A stretch of DNA of 64,000 bases from Phalacrocorax aristotelis (GCF_949628215.1 NC_134279.1:14287541-14351540); one strand, 5' to 3'. Positions 42,501 to 57,500 are shown, numbered from the stretch's first letter. Made by a program: numbers and translations. Notes: generated by a model not told the origin, from the letters alone.

Positions 42501-45500
42501 CAGCATCAACCTAGAGCATCAGTAAGCAAATAACTTCTCCGAGTTCTCTTCTTTGTAGAATAGGCTATGTGCCTACCTTCAATATTCATTTTGGAAAAAC
42601 CACCCCCCCTTCCAGACAGGAAAGAGTTTTACTAGCAAGAAAGTATCTTTGCCAGAGTGGGTTAGCCATTTGCTCTGACCAATGCTTAGCCGCTTAGAGA
42701 TATAATTAGAATAATTTACAAGAAAAATTTGGAAACACAGCATTCTGAAGCTGCAAAGCATCACCAGCGATGCCATTATTCTCCCAGAATTTCCAGAGCA
42801 TTCAGCCGCCAAAGACCAAAATAAGTGGAAAACCATAAGCATCTAACATATATTTTACACTACAAAGTCAGTCACATATGTTGTAAAACATCTGAAAAAA
42901 CAGCTACACATCTTCCCATTTTCTACATCTTCTGTGCAACAGGCACTTTTGAGGCTATGAAGCACAGGACACACCTCCCCACACAGAGGTTATTGTGAGG
43001 TTATTCAAACCGAAAAGTTTGAAAAGACACTTCTTAACTTGGGTTCAGAATCTGTTGCATCACTTCCCCTTTGAGCAGCACACCACTGATTTCCACTTCA
43101 TTATCTAGGACTCAGGGAACCACAGATTAATTTCAGTACCTCCTCCTTTTATGTCCCAAAACTGGTAAACTGACTTTGCCTCAAGTTAAAAGAAACTTAA
43201 TATCTCCTCAGCTTAAAATCTTTTATGTCAAATTCTTACAAAGACACTGAATGGAACAGCAAAATACGTCATGAGGATGAGCAAGACTCAGACCTACCAG
43301 TGAAGAATCACTTGTCTGTTCAGTCGTTTAAGAAAAGATACACAGCCCAGTTTTTCTGAAGTACTTGATACAGCATGGTATTACTGACACGCTTCACCAA
43401 AGTATAGCAGATACCCACTGATGATACCCTGGGATGTCATGTAACTCATGCAACAATAACAACGCAACTACAGCTGCTGAGTGGAATAGGCTCCACCAGG
43501 CAACAAGGCTACAAAGTTAGAACTTCATAAAATGTTAGCATACATATAGCTCACAGGAGTTACAAAATTACACAGACACTGCAACACCTCCACCAATATC
43601 AACAGCAACCTTAAATTAGCACTAGACATAATATTTCTGACATACTTAAAAACGGTATATTCCAATACTCGGCATAAATTTGTGATGTCAAAAAGGCGGC
43701 TTAAAAACAAACCAAAACCAAGCCGTACTTACAGTTTCAAACATAAAGACTTAGTACAATTGCAGGGCTTCCTGGGGCGGTTTGCAGATTCAGAAGAAAT
43801 TATTCTGTGAGGGGGAAAATGGTGCATTTAGACACACACACACACTGTTTTATCAGTTTCTTCCTATTTTAAATTCAGGTAAATAGATCATAAACACTTA
43901 AATTTTTCTATTCCCCTTACATTAGGTTTTTGGCTGACTGCATTTAAGTAACTATTATATATAGTGCCTTTCTAACCCAGAAAGAGCTGGATTATTTGCT
44001 GCAAATCTGGCTGCATGCCTGAAGTAGAAATGAGGCTTAAAGCTAGAGGAAGCATCAAAACTGAAAACATCCTTGGAACTCCTCCACATGCAGGGGGTCT
44101 AGACCAAGACAAGGTTCACACAATATGACTGTGCCTTTTCTTGTGTTCTAGTTGACATTAAAGGGAAAAAAATATCTCTGGAATAACAAGCCAAAACATG
44201 GTATTCAGTTCATAAATAAACTTTATATCAGAGTCTTTAATTACTCTTAAAACTCAGATTTTGTGTCACTAATCGCTTTTGACGAGATTCATTCCATCCC
44301 TCTCCAGCAATTTCTGCACATAATACCAGGGAGATTAAGTCAAACCCATTTGTTTGAATAGCTGCATCTGGATTTGGGATTAGTTTGCATCAGTTAAAGT
44401 GACAGCAACAAAAAGCACCTTGGCATTTACAGTTTCCAGTAAACAATAATACAAGAGGACTGTGCAGAACCGCTAAGCCTGCTGGATTGGCAAAGGGAAA
44501 ATAATACGTTAGCCATTATTTCCATTGTTAAAGAAAAAATACAAGACTGAAAAAACCCAAAGCTTCCTATCAGGATCCATTCTGCACTTTAGTTCCATGT
44601 TGCTGTTCGGCTGGATTTATGCACATGCTAAGCATCTAGCTCTTGTATCATCCAGTACCTCTTTCCAACAACGTTGAGAAATAGTTGAGGCCTGTAGCTC
44701 CCAGGTGCTGATGCAAAATGAAGAATGAGCAACAGGGAGCTTTCAGGCCAATCTCCTGCTACACAAGTTCAAAAAACAGAAAGGAAAGCACTGCTTTGAT
44801 CAAGAGACTGGCTCAGCTGTCAGACAGATCCGTGTCCTTTAGTCAGAGGTAATAACCACACCACAGTACACTTGATTTTCTTGGAAAATTCCCCAAACCA
44901 AACTTCAAACCTCAGCTCCCATCCTTCCTTATAATGGGACTGAAAGATGCTGCTCATTCAGCAGCCTATACTGCAGGGTTTTTTTTGTTAGGGTGGGGCA
45001 GGGTTTTTTTGTGTTGTTTGTTTTGGGTTTTGTTTGTTTGTTTTTGCAAGACACTCACCCATTGAATGGTAGTCGTGCTTGGGACTGGATACTAGATGTC
45101 CCTGTAAAGCCAGTGTTGCTTGCTATAGATACATATGATGACTGTTGCAGCTAACAAAACAAAAACATTAATGTGTAGCCAAAGAAATCAAAGTATACAC
45201 AAGAGGATGTGTAGCTATTCTTTTAATTAGGTTTCCAGATATTGTTATAGAAATAACATGCTTGGAAGTACAGTTTTAGACATCTGTAGAAATCGGGCAA
45301 GGCAGCAACCTCCTGCCTCCATACCTTGCATAAAAACATTATTTTAGATATTTTTGTTCTAGATTACATTGTCTACAGCCATACAGATAACAGAGGCTAC
45401 CCATGGAAATGTTCAGACCAGAAACAGTTCCAGCTCCTGAAAATGTACTCATTTCCCCCCTTTTCCTAAGCAACCCTGACCCTAATAGAGCAGGATCACT

Positions 45501-48500
45501 TCCTGCACCAATTACTGCAGTAGCTTCCTCAATATATAAGCCACTCATTACAAAATTAAATAAAAGCAAGTAAAATTATTTACATTCCAACTCCTCTGCA
45601 CACCTGGACAAACAGTTTGTTTTTCACATTAAAAAAACAAGATCTCCTAAGAACCTGTCAAATGACAAACTATGTGCAGCTATTTTTTCCTGCTGGGACA
45701 GGTTCTAAAGACAGACTGGCACATAACAAGATATGGACCTACTGGGACCAGGCCAAAGGGGACAGATTGTGTCCAGAACACAAAACCTCTGAGGAGAGGT
45801 CCAACAAATGGTATTATTTAGTTTAAGGTAAGATTTGTGGAAGAGGATTGGAAGAACACAGTAAGATTTCAGGGTCAAACTGCAGCTGTGACAGAAAGAA
45901 ACCAGAAATGAGGTTGGTACCAGTAATGCCATGAGCTGACAGTCTTTATTTGCACAGATTGGCCAGTCAGCCTTCAGCAGAACATGCCATTTACTCTCTC
46001 CTTTTCATTCCAAATGTTGGTCAGATCTTGGCAAAGAGCAAAAAAACCTAATCCCTAGACCTGGGTTGGTGTGACTGATACCCCCTGCTACTGACCCATG
46101 GTAACGTGGTTAGCATGACTAACACCATTTTATAATGCGAGCAGCTATTATCTGACACCAAGTGGGTCACATATTCATTCCCTTTCCCCTCATTATGAAG
46201 GCCCTGAAGGTCCTGTGAACCAAGTAGACAAACAGATTTCTTCTTCCCCTCACTACTGGCCTCAAGATTCCTGGGCACCAGGCCAATTACTCCCTTCCTT
46301 ACTGGCCATTAAGGTCTCCAGCACCCAGATAACCAGGTGGTGGTAATGACCCTGTCACAGAACAGGGAAGTGTAACAGTACACAGAGCACTGTCTATAAA
46401 ATCAAGCAGTTACAAGTCCTAAGTGAGGAACTTGGATCAGAACTGCTGCTGGACAGCAAGACCTGTGACCCCCCGGTGGCTAGGGACACTTCCACTGACA
46501 TCTGCTTCCTCTGAGGACTGAGTTAGTGACTCATTCTTTTATATGATTTTCGAGTCTAGATTATGAATATTATATTGATAAAGCAAACCATTTATTAACA
46601 ATCTGGTCCAATCTGCAGAGGGCCTAGGTGATTAGAAATTATAAGTTAAGATCTAGGTGATTAGAAATTATAAGTTGTATTATAAATTCTGTACTACACT
46701 GCTTATAAAATCGTAATGCACCAATTCTGCTTACAGAAATCTTATGCTATTCAGATTATAGATTCTATGCTATGCTAATAAAAAAAATCCTGTTAAGAAA
46801 ACAAAGGTTTAATTGTAACTATGATTTAGCGCCGTCATAATTCTGCCAAGGATCCCTTAAGAGCAACTGTTTGTCCCCTTAGTGTTACGTGACAGCTGGG
46901 GAGCAAAAACCTTTCAGAGGAAGGCAGTATGTTCCACAAAGCACCGCTTCCTTTTCTATCTCTGGGTTAACACCATACCTGTGTGACATACTGAGCTGGA
47001 AGGACTGCATACCCGACGTTTCCTGTGCCAGGTGCTGGTGCCAGTACAGTGCCCGGTGGGAGGTTGGTGAGGTTTGGCTGTATCTGTGGCAATGGAGTGG
47101 CTGGCATAATAAGTCTTTGTTGGGGCTGACTAGTAGTAACTATCTGGGAAGTTGGGTTGATCGGTTTGGGCACCACCTGGAGAGAAAAAAAAAAAAAAAA
47201 AAGAGTTCTTTATGAAATAATTGTTCTGTTGTTTCAGAATGCACTTTTATTAATAGAACACAATCACAGTGCTGAAACCGGATTTTTTTTCCTGTCCAGC
47301 CAAAATAAGTCAGGAGTATGCCTTTTATGTCTAGCTCACCTGTTTCACAGTTTGTGCTGGCACTATCGGAACAGACATCCGTACTGGTGTTGCATTCACC
47401 ACCACTGGCTTTGCTAGTATCAAGAAACAACATCACATTAACACACCTTATTCACTCAAAGTCCACAGTTCAGTCCTCCAGAGTTTCACATGCACATAAT
47501 GCAAAGGTATTTAATACTGTAACTATGCACTGAGATTACCTCACCAAACTCATGGCACGAAACATTTATGTCTAAAGAACACCTATGTAGACAGGTATTT
47601 GGCACAAGAGTGTGCACACGTTTCACATCAATGGCTTAGAAGGCAGCTTGGGTGCAGAGGTCCTCTGGACACCGGATTTCCCTTGGCAAGAGGAGAATAG
47701 AATAAAAACCCACACCTTGGTTTGAAATCTTTTATTCCATCACAGAAAGCATGGACAGAAACCAGCGGAAACATGTGGCACTTCTAAAGCACTTTAGATG
47801 GCAGGTTCTTCATGTTGCAGGAGTTTTGGCAATATGTCTGTGGGCTGTCCTAGCTTCATGCTTTTCACAGAGGATCTGGGACTTGCCAGGGAATCACCCA
47901 CAAAGCTGGTAAACTAGGGAAAAGCAACCTAAAATGCTCCAGGAATTCAGGCCCAAAGACATAGCAATTTGACACAGAGGAGCATTTCCACATACAAACC
48001 AGAGGTTACAGTAGAATATGAAATTTATGGAGTCTACCACAAAACCAAATACATCTGGCTGTCTTGATGGATCTCTATTACGTACTCATTTTAATCCTCA
48101 CAAAACACTCAAGAAAAAAAAACAAGAATAAACTTCAGACAATACATTAGCACCAGCACTTACCCTGTTGAAGAGGCTGCGTATTTGTACAGGGATTTTG
48201 ACTGGCTGATTGGGTTGAACTATTGGCTGTTGTGGCAGTAACAAGTCTGACATAATGGAACTTGCTTCCCGGTACCTGAATCTGCTGAACATTGGGTGCA
48301 GTGGCCAAGGGAATAATTGTCTTAAATTGAGACGTACCCACTCCTCCTACAGTAATAGTCTGCACTGCTGATTTCACAGCCTGTTAAGCCAACACAGACA
48401 GCACAAAGTTACTTGTACAAAGGTAGAAAGAACATCAGTGTTTATTCCTCAACTGTTAAAGAGCAACTCTTTAATCCATTCGCATACTTGAGAACCAAGA

Positions 48501-51500
48501 CAGTTAGTCCCATTTTTGCTTTCAAAAGTAAAACAGATGTGAGGAGATTAAACACCTCTCAACAGCTCAGAGCAAACTCAGTTCCATTTTCAAAGCTCCA
48601 CACCAAACTACTATTTACATGAGTAAGGTGATTCAGTCCACTTCCCCAGATACAATATCTGCCAAAAACATTTCAGGCGACTACAGAAAACATTTCTTGG
48701 TTTGTATTCAAGAGTCAAGGAACGAACAAACCTAGAAAATTCCTGCTAATAAAAACAAATGGTAAGAACTTGCAGAACTGTTTGTGCTGGACTGTGGCAT
48801 GATTTATCTCTGTGTGTACAGATACGTCCTATTAAGACAGTTTGTGATTAATACACAGAAATCACTGTGCAGCCCTTGAGAAGGAATTGGAACAGAGTCC
48901 ATAAACTGATAGCTGAAGATATGAGAAAGAGGGCACAAGCTGAGAAATGAAAGATGCAAGAACAATGAAGAGTAGGAAAACACATTTATTAAAAAAAAGG
49001 CAAAAAGGGGAAAGACAGGGAGTTCAGCAGACCTGGGCTACCTCACAGCTGAAATAACGGTACATCTGGAATTTGCAAGACTTTCTCTTTCCGATTTCTC
49101 TCAAACTACAATCCGATAACAAGCAATTGTTTTATTTATATATGTTTATAAGCCTACCAGTTTGATAATGGCTTCTTTTTCCAGCCTTGCTGACAACCTC
49201 AAACCTTGGATTATTCCTCCTTCCATATAACTTCTTTTGGAGCTCAGCTTTTTATACTCAGTATCTTTTAATACTGAGATTAAATGTATCATTGTCCTTG
49301 GCGTTAAGTTTTAGTATTAAATTTGGTTGATAGTGCGATGTGACTTCTTGTTGGAAGATTTTCCCAGCTCCCCAGCCTTCAGCAGCTACATAAATGAAAT
49401 CTCAATTTGCAAATATTTCACTGGAAATATAAGAACAACTCGGAAAATTGTAAAACTCAAGTGACAGTTCTTTTAAAGGAATGTTCTCGAGCCTAGAGAA
49501 GACAGGTGAAACCCTTGTGTTGTGTCAGATAGGTTTGGATCAGAACACAGCCATCCCCTTTTTGTCACTTAGAGTGCTTGCATTAGAGTGACTTAACCTT
49601 TTAACACCCGTTCCAAAAAATTTTTTCAGTTTTACTCTGAAATGAATTCAAATCATGCTGGTGTCCACATCCCCATATCCGTTTAGGATTCAAGTTAGCA
49701 CCTGTATCAGTAAGATGAGACTGGCAAAATCTGTCTGAGTCTCTGCTCTTGTGCTGTATATGCAGCTGTGTCCACACACTACTATATCCACTCTGGTTAT
49801 TTACACTCATACACACTATGTTTACCAAAAGAAGAATACAGACATTAAGATAGAAAAAGATTCACCTACAATTACAAAAGATGAAGAAATGTCAGTTTTG
49901 TCATTCATTAATGCAAATCAATTTATCAAAGCTATTATGGAAAACCATGATATTTTTCTAGAAATGAGGCACAGGAAATTAATAATTTCTAATTCTGTAG
50001 GTCTCAGACCGTGGTGTCTTGCTGATGCAGACTTCTACCGCAAGAATATGAACTCCATTGTTGCAAACCTCAGAAACACCTGCAAAGGAGCCCTAGTCAG
50101 TCAGTGGTACAGAAACACTGACAGACCCACCCAAAAAATGCTGCTTCGTGTCATAGGCAGCCTTTAAAGTTACTTGGGAGATTGAGAGTATGGAGACAAG
50201 AACCTGTACCAAGTGGGCTTTCCAGGTTTGAAAGCTGCTTTCTAACAGCATGCCCCTGCATGGGCTTGCAGTGGTTTGCACTGCTCAACCGAAGAAGCAC
50301 GTGCTTCCTTAGGGCAATGCTTTTGCTAATTTTTAAGCATACACCATTACAAGAACACTTTGGGACTGATCACTGCCAGTTTGTGGTTCAACACTCCAGT
50401 TTCCCTGCAAGCGATGAGACAGGCATGCCAGAAGACACAGGAAAGTCAGTCTGTACCTGGGCGGTTGTGTGGTTGACTATAGCCTTCCCAGGGGAGGAGG
50501 GTGCTGACTGCTGCACTGTGAGGATCTGCTGTCCTAATGCTACATTCAGTGGGACACCCACTGTCTTCTGGGGGGAGTTGGGAGGCTGGGAGGCCACTGA
50601 CACCACTGTTAGCTGCTTGGAAAAACAAAGAAGCAGTTTAAATCTCTGCACAGGATACAAGACCCTGCACACACACATTCGCCTTCTCATGAAAGTACAG
50701 TTCTCCACCAGTACAAAGAGTTCTTTCTGTGAACAAGGGTGCTGTATTTAATCACAGCTCACACAGGTCCAACTGTGCAACAACAGCACATAGACATGTT
50801 AGAATCTTCAAGGCTGGTTCCTAGCACCAAAAGGCCCCAGCAGAAAGCTAGCGCTGCTTCTGCTTTTTGGTTTTGGTTTGTTTGTTTGTTTAAGGAAACT
50901 AGCCCACTGAAGCCTGAGCATTGTCAGTGTAGATTTTTCTGAATAACAGCGTTATAGTCACTACCATGACTACTACATCATAAACAGAAATCTTAAAGGA
51001 GAGCTGTGGGAAAAAAAAAATCTCACATTACACTACTGATTCAGCCAAAGTATAAGAACATCAGTATTTTCAAGTGTACTTTCCAGATTCCTGTTGAGAT
51101 CTAGTCTTCTGACTGCATTTCTGCTGAGTGCAGTGTTTGAGTACTCTATTCTATATAGCCACACCCCTTCCAAGGTTAGTTTTCTTTTTGTTCTACACTT
51201 CCTTCTTTATGTTTTAAGACGACTCCCAATTTTTGAAACCATTTGATTTTAAAATATACTTAGAATTACTTATCTACAGTAAATTCAAGATGTAACCCTA
51301 AGGACTGTTTTCGCCCCTGATGATAATTTTGATTCTATAATTTTTTTAACTTCTTCCTCATGTTGCCTCCCTCACTAATAGTTGTCAAACACAAGTCCTC
51401 CACTCCATTTGCATAATATTACATAGCTAGAGCACTGCCAAACTAAGGTGATGCTTTACTCTTACACTAGTTTTCATACACATTTAGTTTGCACGCACTA

Positions 51501-54500
51501 TGCATCTTGTCCCCCCGACTCTTCCTTTCGCCAGCAATAGTCCTCTTCTCAGGACAATTTTATCAAGTCTAAAATAAAAGCGTCACCATGACACTTTTCT
51601 GTAACGCAACTTACAATGGACGAGTTACCTTTTCTATGTCTCGCCTACCTGTGCCAATCTCCAGCTCTATATTTGTCAAGGACCACTGCAAATCTCATTT
51701 GTTTCAGACGTGATTAGGGAAGACTAAATTTTCTACCCAATAGCAGCCAATGGTTAATAAATGCTGACCTATTAACATCATTGAGGTCTCATCTTAAACA
51801 GCCTGTAGATGTTTTATAAAGGCATTAAAAAAAGAAACACAACTGTTCAAGCACTTTGCTAAACGAGAACAGCTGCTCTCAGAATGGATGCTTAGGGAAT
51901 AGCAAGAAATGGCAGGAATGGGAAACTAATGCAGTAATGCATATTAATTAAAACCAGAGTAAGGAAGCCAATTGCAAAAAATCTAGCTTAGGCCATTACC
52001 GCAGAGCATCGTGATGTGCAATGGAGACTCTGAAGTGGCGGGATCATAAACAGCTTGTAGCAAAGACACAGAGCTCCATTCAGACCACTGTGCAGGAGGG
52101 ACAGAAGACTGCAGCCAGAATCAGGTCCTTACCTTATTAGGGGATTTGAGTGGCGAGATAGCTATTTTATTCGGTGTCTGTTGTGTCGTTGTACTCAAAG
52201 ATGATCCAATGATTCCACTCTCAGAGATCGTTATTGTCTTTGGTGGTGTTCCTGGAGCAGACTGTGAAAGAACCCTACCTACAAACAATGAAGATACCAT
52301 CAGCTCAAGTCATACTTCTTTATGTTAACTTTTAAAGCAAAGTTTTCTCTGCATATCATGCAACTGATCCCTACTGCTGAGGGTGTATTACCTGGTAGGA
52401 AGGACATCGGCATCCTTTAAGTTAGAGTTAGGAACAAAGAAAATAATTGGTATTATTGCAAATAAAAGTACAGTTCGCTTGGGCTTAAAAAAGCCAAAAT
52501 GTACATGGAGCTTTCTGTGACATTCAGCTGAAAATTCTTTAAAGCCAGGACAGCATCCTGAGGCACGCAGCCCTCCAATACACCTGCATTGTGCAAAATG
52601 CCCAACCAATGGGCAGTTCCCTAGGAACTCCCTGGACTGCTGCCAATGTACAGAGAAACTGAGCATTTTTGGGGGGTGGTGGGGTGTACTTACTTTTAAA
52701 ACCTCAGCCATCAGAAATGAGCTGTGACCAAGAAAAAGGTGTTTGGTCTGTCTACACTCAAGTTTGTTTTTTTTTCTTCTCTGTGTTGGTGGTTGTTTTT
52801 GTCACTGCCTAACAGAATATATGCCACTCCGTGAAAATATGGGTAATGGTGTAACTCTACAAACATTGCTTTTACAACAGCAAAAAAGTTTAAACAGCAA
52901 AATCAGCAGCTCCAAATCATGAAATTAGTCTTAGGAATATTGCAAAACTCCCAGAGTAGAAAACAGATCTTTTTCCTTTTCATTTTCATACTTCTAAGTT
53001 TCTTTCCAAAGACTACTTGACCACAGAGCTTTCATCTGCTGCACTTTGGCTTAGACTCATTTCTGCCATAGCTTCTCTGTCACCCATTCTCTTGTACTAC
53101 ATTTATCAAAATAAGAAACAAACACCAGCATAACTTTTCCATCCAAAACCAACCAGTGGCATGACAATTAATTCAACTGGAACTAACAAGAAAAAGCATC
53201 CTCCTTTTGGAAAGCTGCCTTCCTCTGAGGTCTACGTGCTCTAAAATAACCTTCACTTTTGTGCAGCCTAAGTAACAGCACAGATACTTGCCAGCAGCTG
53301 CTAAAGCCACACGCAACCTAGTAAAATTCCCACAGACTGACATGTTTCATCTACAGTGTTCAATACTTTGATTTTGTTTTCTCCTGGTGACAGCTTTCCC
53401 TTTCTCACTACATCCCCTCTGCGCCCCTTGGCATCAGCTTCCTAAACAGAATCTGGCTGCTTATATTAACAAGTCTTTCAAATTTAGAACTTCCACCTCA
53501 GTTTGCAGAAATTCTCAGGCAATTAAAAATATTTGTCAGATTCATAAAAACACACACACAAAATCAAAACAGAACACACAAATGTTACACCTTCCCCAAA
53601 AATGAAGCCAGTCTCTCTAACCTGGCAGGCTGTGCTGACTGTTTGGGATGGTAAGGAGAAAAGTAGCTGTTTAAAAAGATTTCCCTCTCAATTAGAGAAG
53701 CATCCTCACCTCCCAGTGATGCTTCTCTTCACAAGCTCAGGGACAGGTACTCTTGATTTTCCAACATATTGATTTAAAAGCAGGAAGTTTGTTCATTTTG
53801 TAACATATCTACTTGTCAATATTATATAGGTATGTTTGGATTTGGACATTTCCCTTCATCTGGAGGCAGCAAACTTAAACATGCTTTTGTTAGTATTATT
53901 TTTGTTGTGGTTTGTTTACCAGTTTTCATGTATTGCCAGATGAAGGTATAATGCAGCTTCAAGTTGCTCATTTCAGGGTTTTTAATGTTTTGGGTTTTTT
54001 TCTTTAAAAAACCAAAATGAAACACACCAACAACTTAATTTAAATATTTATAAACACAATGAAGCAATCTTCTTATTCACATATCTGTAGATTTGGTAGG
54101 GAACTGTTTGAGAAAGGGGAAAAACTGGGGAGTGGGATGGGGAATCCTCCTTTTACCCAAAAGGTGAGTCAGGCTTCAGGATGCAGGCAGCCTGACAACT
54201 CAAGGAAAAGATTATATTTCAGTTATGTGCCATTCACTCATATCTATCAAAGTTTTGATTACAGGAGACAGTTGCATTCTTTTTAAAACCAGCTCAAGTC
54301 TCAGTTCTGTAAAGGCTTAACAAATTTGTTCAAATATGTCGAAAAGATTTTAGGCCTACTTGGGTTGGTCAATCTGGAAGCAGTTGAAGACATCCTTCAA
54401 AGCTCTGAAGACGACTCTGGCTTCCTACATTTGTCCTTTTGAGATAATTTACACGTCTCAGATGTTACTTGCATACATGCAATGATGCATTTAGCAAGGG

Positions 54501-57500
54501 ACACATTAGTCCCACTGCCATGATAAACTATTACACTATGGGGTTGTTTTTTTTTTAAAGGACAAATTTATTTACTGAAGAGGGAAACCATTTCTTATTT
54601 GCCTTAATTACTTTCTTAGACTCTTCTGCAGTGCTTATTTTTGAAGTAGGTGAGCAACTTCATAGAAACAATACAGCTTGATCCACTTTTTTCAAACATT
54701 TTTCCTGTTATATGCAGGTATTACATTTAAGTCCAACTCTAAGCAGATTAAAGTAATACAAAACCATGTTTCTCCTCTCCCCCCCCGCCATGTGTATTTA
54801 TATAATCATCTACAAAAACTTTGTTTATCAAGTAGCCTTTTCTCTGGCTGTGAGGTATTTTTTTCCTCCCCAAAATCCAGGAAGTAAAAGCAAAATAATC
54901 AAACTCTACAATCACAAAGGTGATTTTAAATGAGCAAAGTGTAAAGGTACCAACAACCGCATTTATCTGCTTCTACCCACAAAATTATCTGCTGATTTTT
55001 TTTTTAAACTGCTTGAGGTATACTTCAACAGAAACTACAGTAAAATAGAGACACAAAAATTTCTACAATCACAGTCTCTTTGAACAGTCTTAAAAATGGC
55101 AAAGCAAAACAAGTCAAAGTAGTACAACCTGCAATGACTGGTGACACCTGAGTAGTCTGCCCTGTAACAGCTTTGCTATTGATTGGTTTTGCAAAGATCA
55201 GCTTGGTGATCACCGGGCCAGAAGTTGGGGTTCGGGTCTTCTTTGCAATCTGAAAGATGGAGGGAAAAAAGATCTAAAGTAACTTGAGCATTTTGGATCT
55301 GAATTATTGTGTTGAGTACATTAGAAAATAGAAAAGACAATACTTGCACGCAGAAGAATAATTGCTTATCTTGCATTTCACCCCCATTTCTCACTATGGA
55401 GAGAACTAGAATATCATCCATGCCACTTTACAAAACCAGCCACCAAAGCAGGATAGCCAAATCCCTTACAGCTTTTTCGTAAGATATCTCTGTGCAAACA
55501 TACATCATTTTCAAGATGCTGAAATTACTTCTTACATGCTGTTGGTCTATATAAAAATATTAAAATTAAATGCACAACACTCAATATTTGAGGCTTACAA
55601 AAAGCTGCTACTTTTTCAGCCAACCAGGACAAAACTTGTTCCTCAAGTGATTTAAATACGACAACTACTGCTCTTAAACATGTCTTCACCTATTCTGATG
55701 TAGCAGCACACTTTTATCCTGGAAATGGGGAAACAGCCTTCTGCAACAGTTCTCAAAAAGTATATTCCTGAAAGTTTTGGGTACTCACTAGCCAAGAACA
55801 AATCAGTTGGCTACATCTGGGTACAAGGGGGTCTTTTTTTCCTTCTGTGATCCAATCTCCTGAAACACAGCTGGACCAGGAACATGTACGTGCAATTCGA
55901 TGAGACAGATCACTTCATCTTGAAATCTTTGTAAGTAGGATTTTATAGTCTTAAGTCTTAAACAAGACTTTTTGCCCTTTTCCACACATACAGAAGTTAA
56001 CTACCAAATGCATTTATCTTAATAGTTTATATACACTGGCTGGTGAATAGTTCAATTAAGAGGTTACTTCTTTCAAAGACTATTTTAACCTGTTGACTGC
56101 AGAGGCTGCCTGCAGATGCAGATTATCACTAGGATCTTTCCTGAGTCCAAGTGAGTATGCTGGAAGGCATTACTGAAGCCCTTACACTTGTCCATCCCAC
56201 AGGTCAGGCCCATACTGCCTCTCCGCCACACCACCCAGCCACATCCCATGGGCACCAGCCCCCAAATCCAGCAACAGAGAGGCACAACATTGGCATCCAC
56301 ATGCAGAGCCACCTCTCAAAGGTGCAGAACCCCCTTTGTTACTCAAGTAGCTAACTGAAGAAATGTCACTGACATTCAAAGATACAGAGATTACAGCTAC
56401 TTTTAACAGCCTGAGAAAGTTCTGAGTGCTTAAATGAAGCAACTGAGTAGACTGGATGTTATGGTTTCCTACACAAAACACTGTTTATAGAATTTGCTGA
56501 CTTGAAAACACCTCCTTTACAGTAGAGTAACGCCAAAACATTTGAACTATTCAGTAGCACATAACAAATTCCCCAGCTGCCCTGCAAAAAGCACACAAGG
56601 CTGTTTCAGCTCCCAGCAGCACACTCACAGCACAGCTGGGGAAGCCAGAGCTCTCCCCTGCTATGGCACTAGAGCTCTCCAGTCTCCCATGGAAAGCAAA
56701 TGCCACCTCTATGTTCAAGCTGTGCCCAGCCAAGGGAAGCCAGCAATAAGCAGCTCTGACACCAGGGCAGTGGCAGAAAACAGTCCTCATTTAAAGGAAT
56801 TCATGTGCTGCTTCACAGTTACAGTTCATGTTCCTCAGAGGAAACCTTCACCTCAGACCATTGGCAGGTGAAGGTCATTTGCCCAAACGCACTGCACCCA
56901 AGCCACATTAGCTACTTTCTAGGTGACATACAATAGTCAAGGCTTAAAAGTGAATCAGAAAAAACACCCCACTGACATCTATTAACTAAAAACTTGGAAC
57001 ATAAGTTGTTTGAAGGAGGAAGCTTCATTCACAGCCCAGCTTACAAATTTAACTCAAAGCTATTTTAACATTTCAAGGATTCAGTTCTCTTAGCAAATAC
57101 ACAGCTGATCAATAAGCAGGCATTTTTATCAGTAAATTTTTTTGTAAATTCACACACATTTTAATTCCTAATAAATTCCCCACATTTCACCTGCTTGGTT
57201 TGAGATTTGTTCCACTGAAATGAATCTTACCTTGTCATAAGGTATTATTGTAACTCAACTGCTACAGCTTTTACTCTCTGAAGTGAGGGCAAAGTCTGGC
57301 TCAGACATGTTCAACATCCAGCAGAAACAGCCAGCTCTGGACAACAGAAGTCGTTTCCCAGTAACAGTCAATAACCATGCTTAAGTGACTTACATAAATA
57401 TGTGTAAAATACTAGCTACCTGTTAACATGAACTATTTCAGAAAAAACTTAAAATCCCAAAACAATAGCTGGTCAACAACACAAGTAGCCATGCTTCCCT

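Larger units (their letters stand above)
39510..45058. other. LIN54 introns between exons 13 and 8
   Basis: The introns are 39510-40062, 40266-40970, 41109-41301, 41405-43732 and 43805-45058. They contain a 14-base AC run (43832-43845) and a GTTT-rich tract near 45007-45047. No RNA gene or named repeat is seen. Confidence 0.55.
45151..50456. other. LIN54 introns between exons 8 and 4
   Basis: The introns are 45151-46978 (possible LTR), 47177-47339, 47414-48163 and 48381-50456. A plus-strand open frame at 49751-50167 matches nothing known to me and is likely chance. An A homopolymer lies at 47185-47202. Confidence 0.5.

Noticed and set aside
49751-50167. A 138-codon plus-strand open frame in a LIN54 intron
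   Set aside because: No family match and no splice or promoter context; probably chance.
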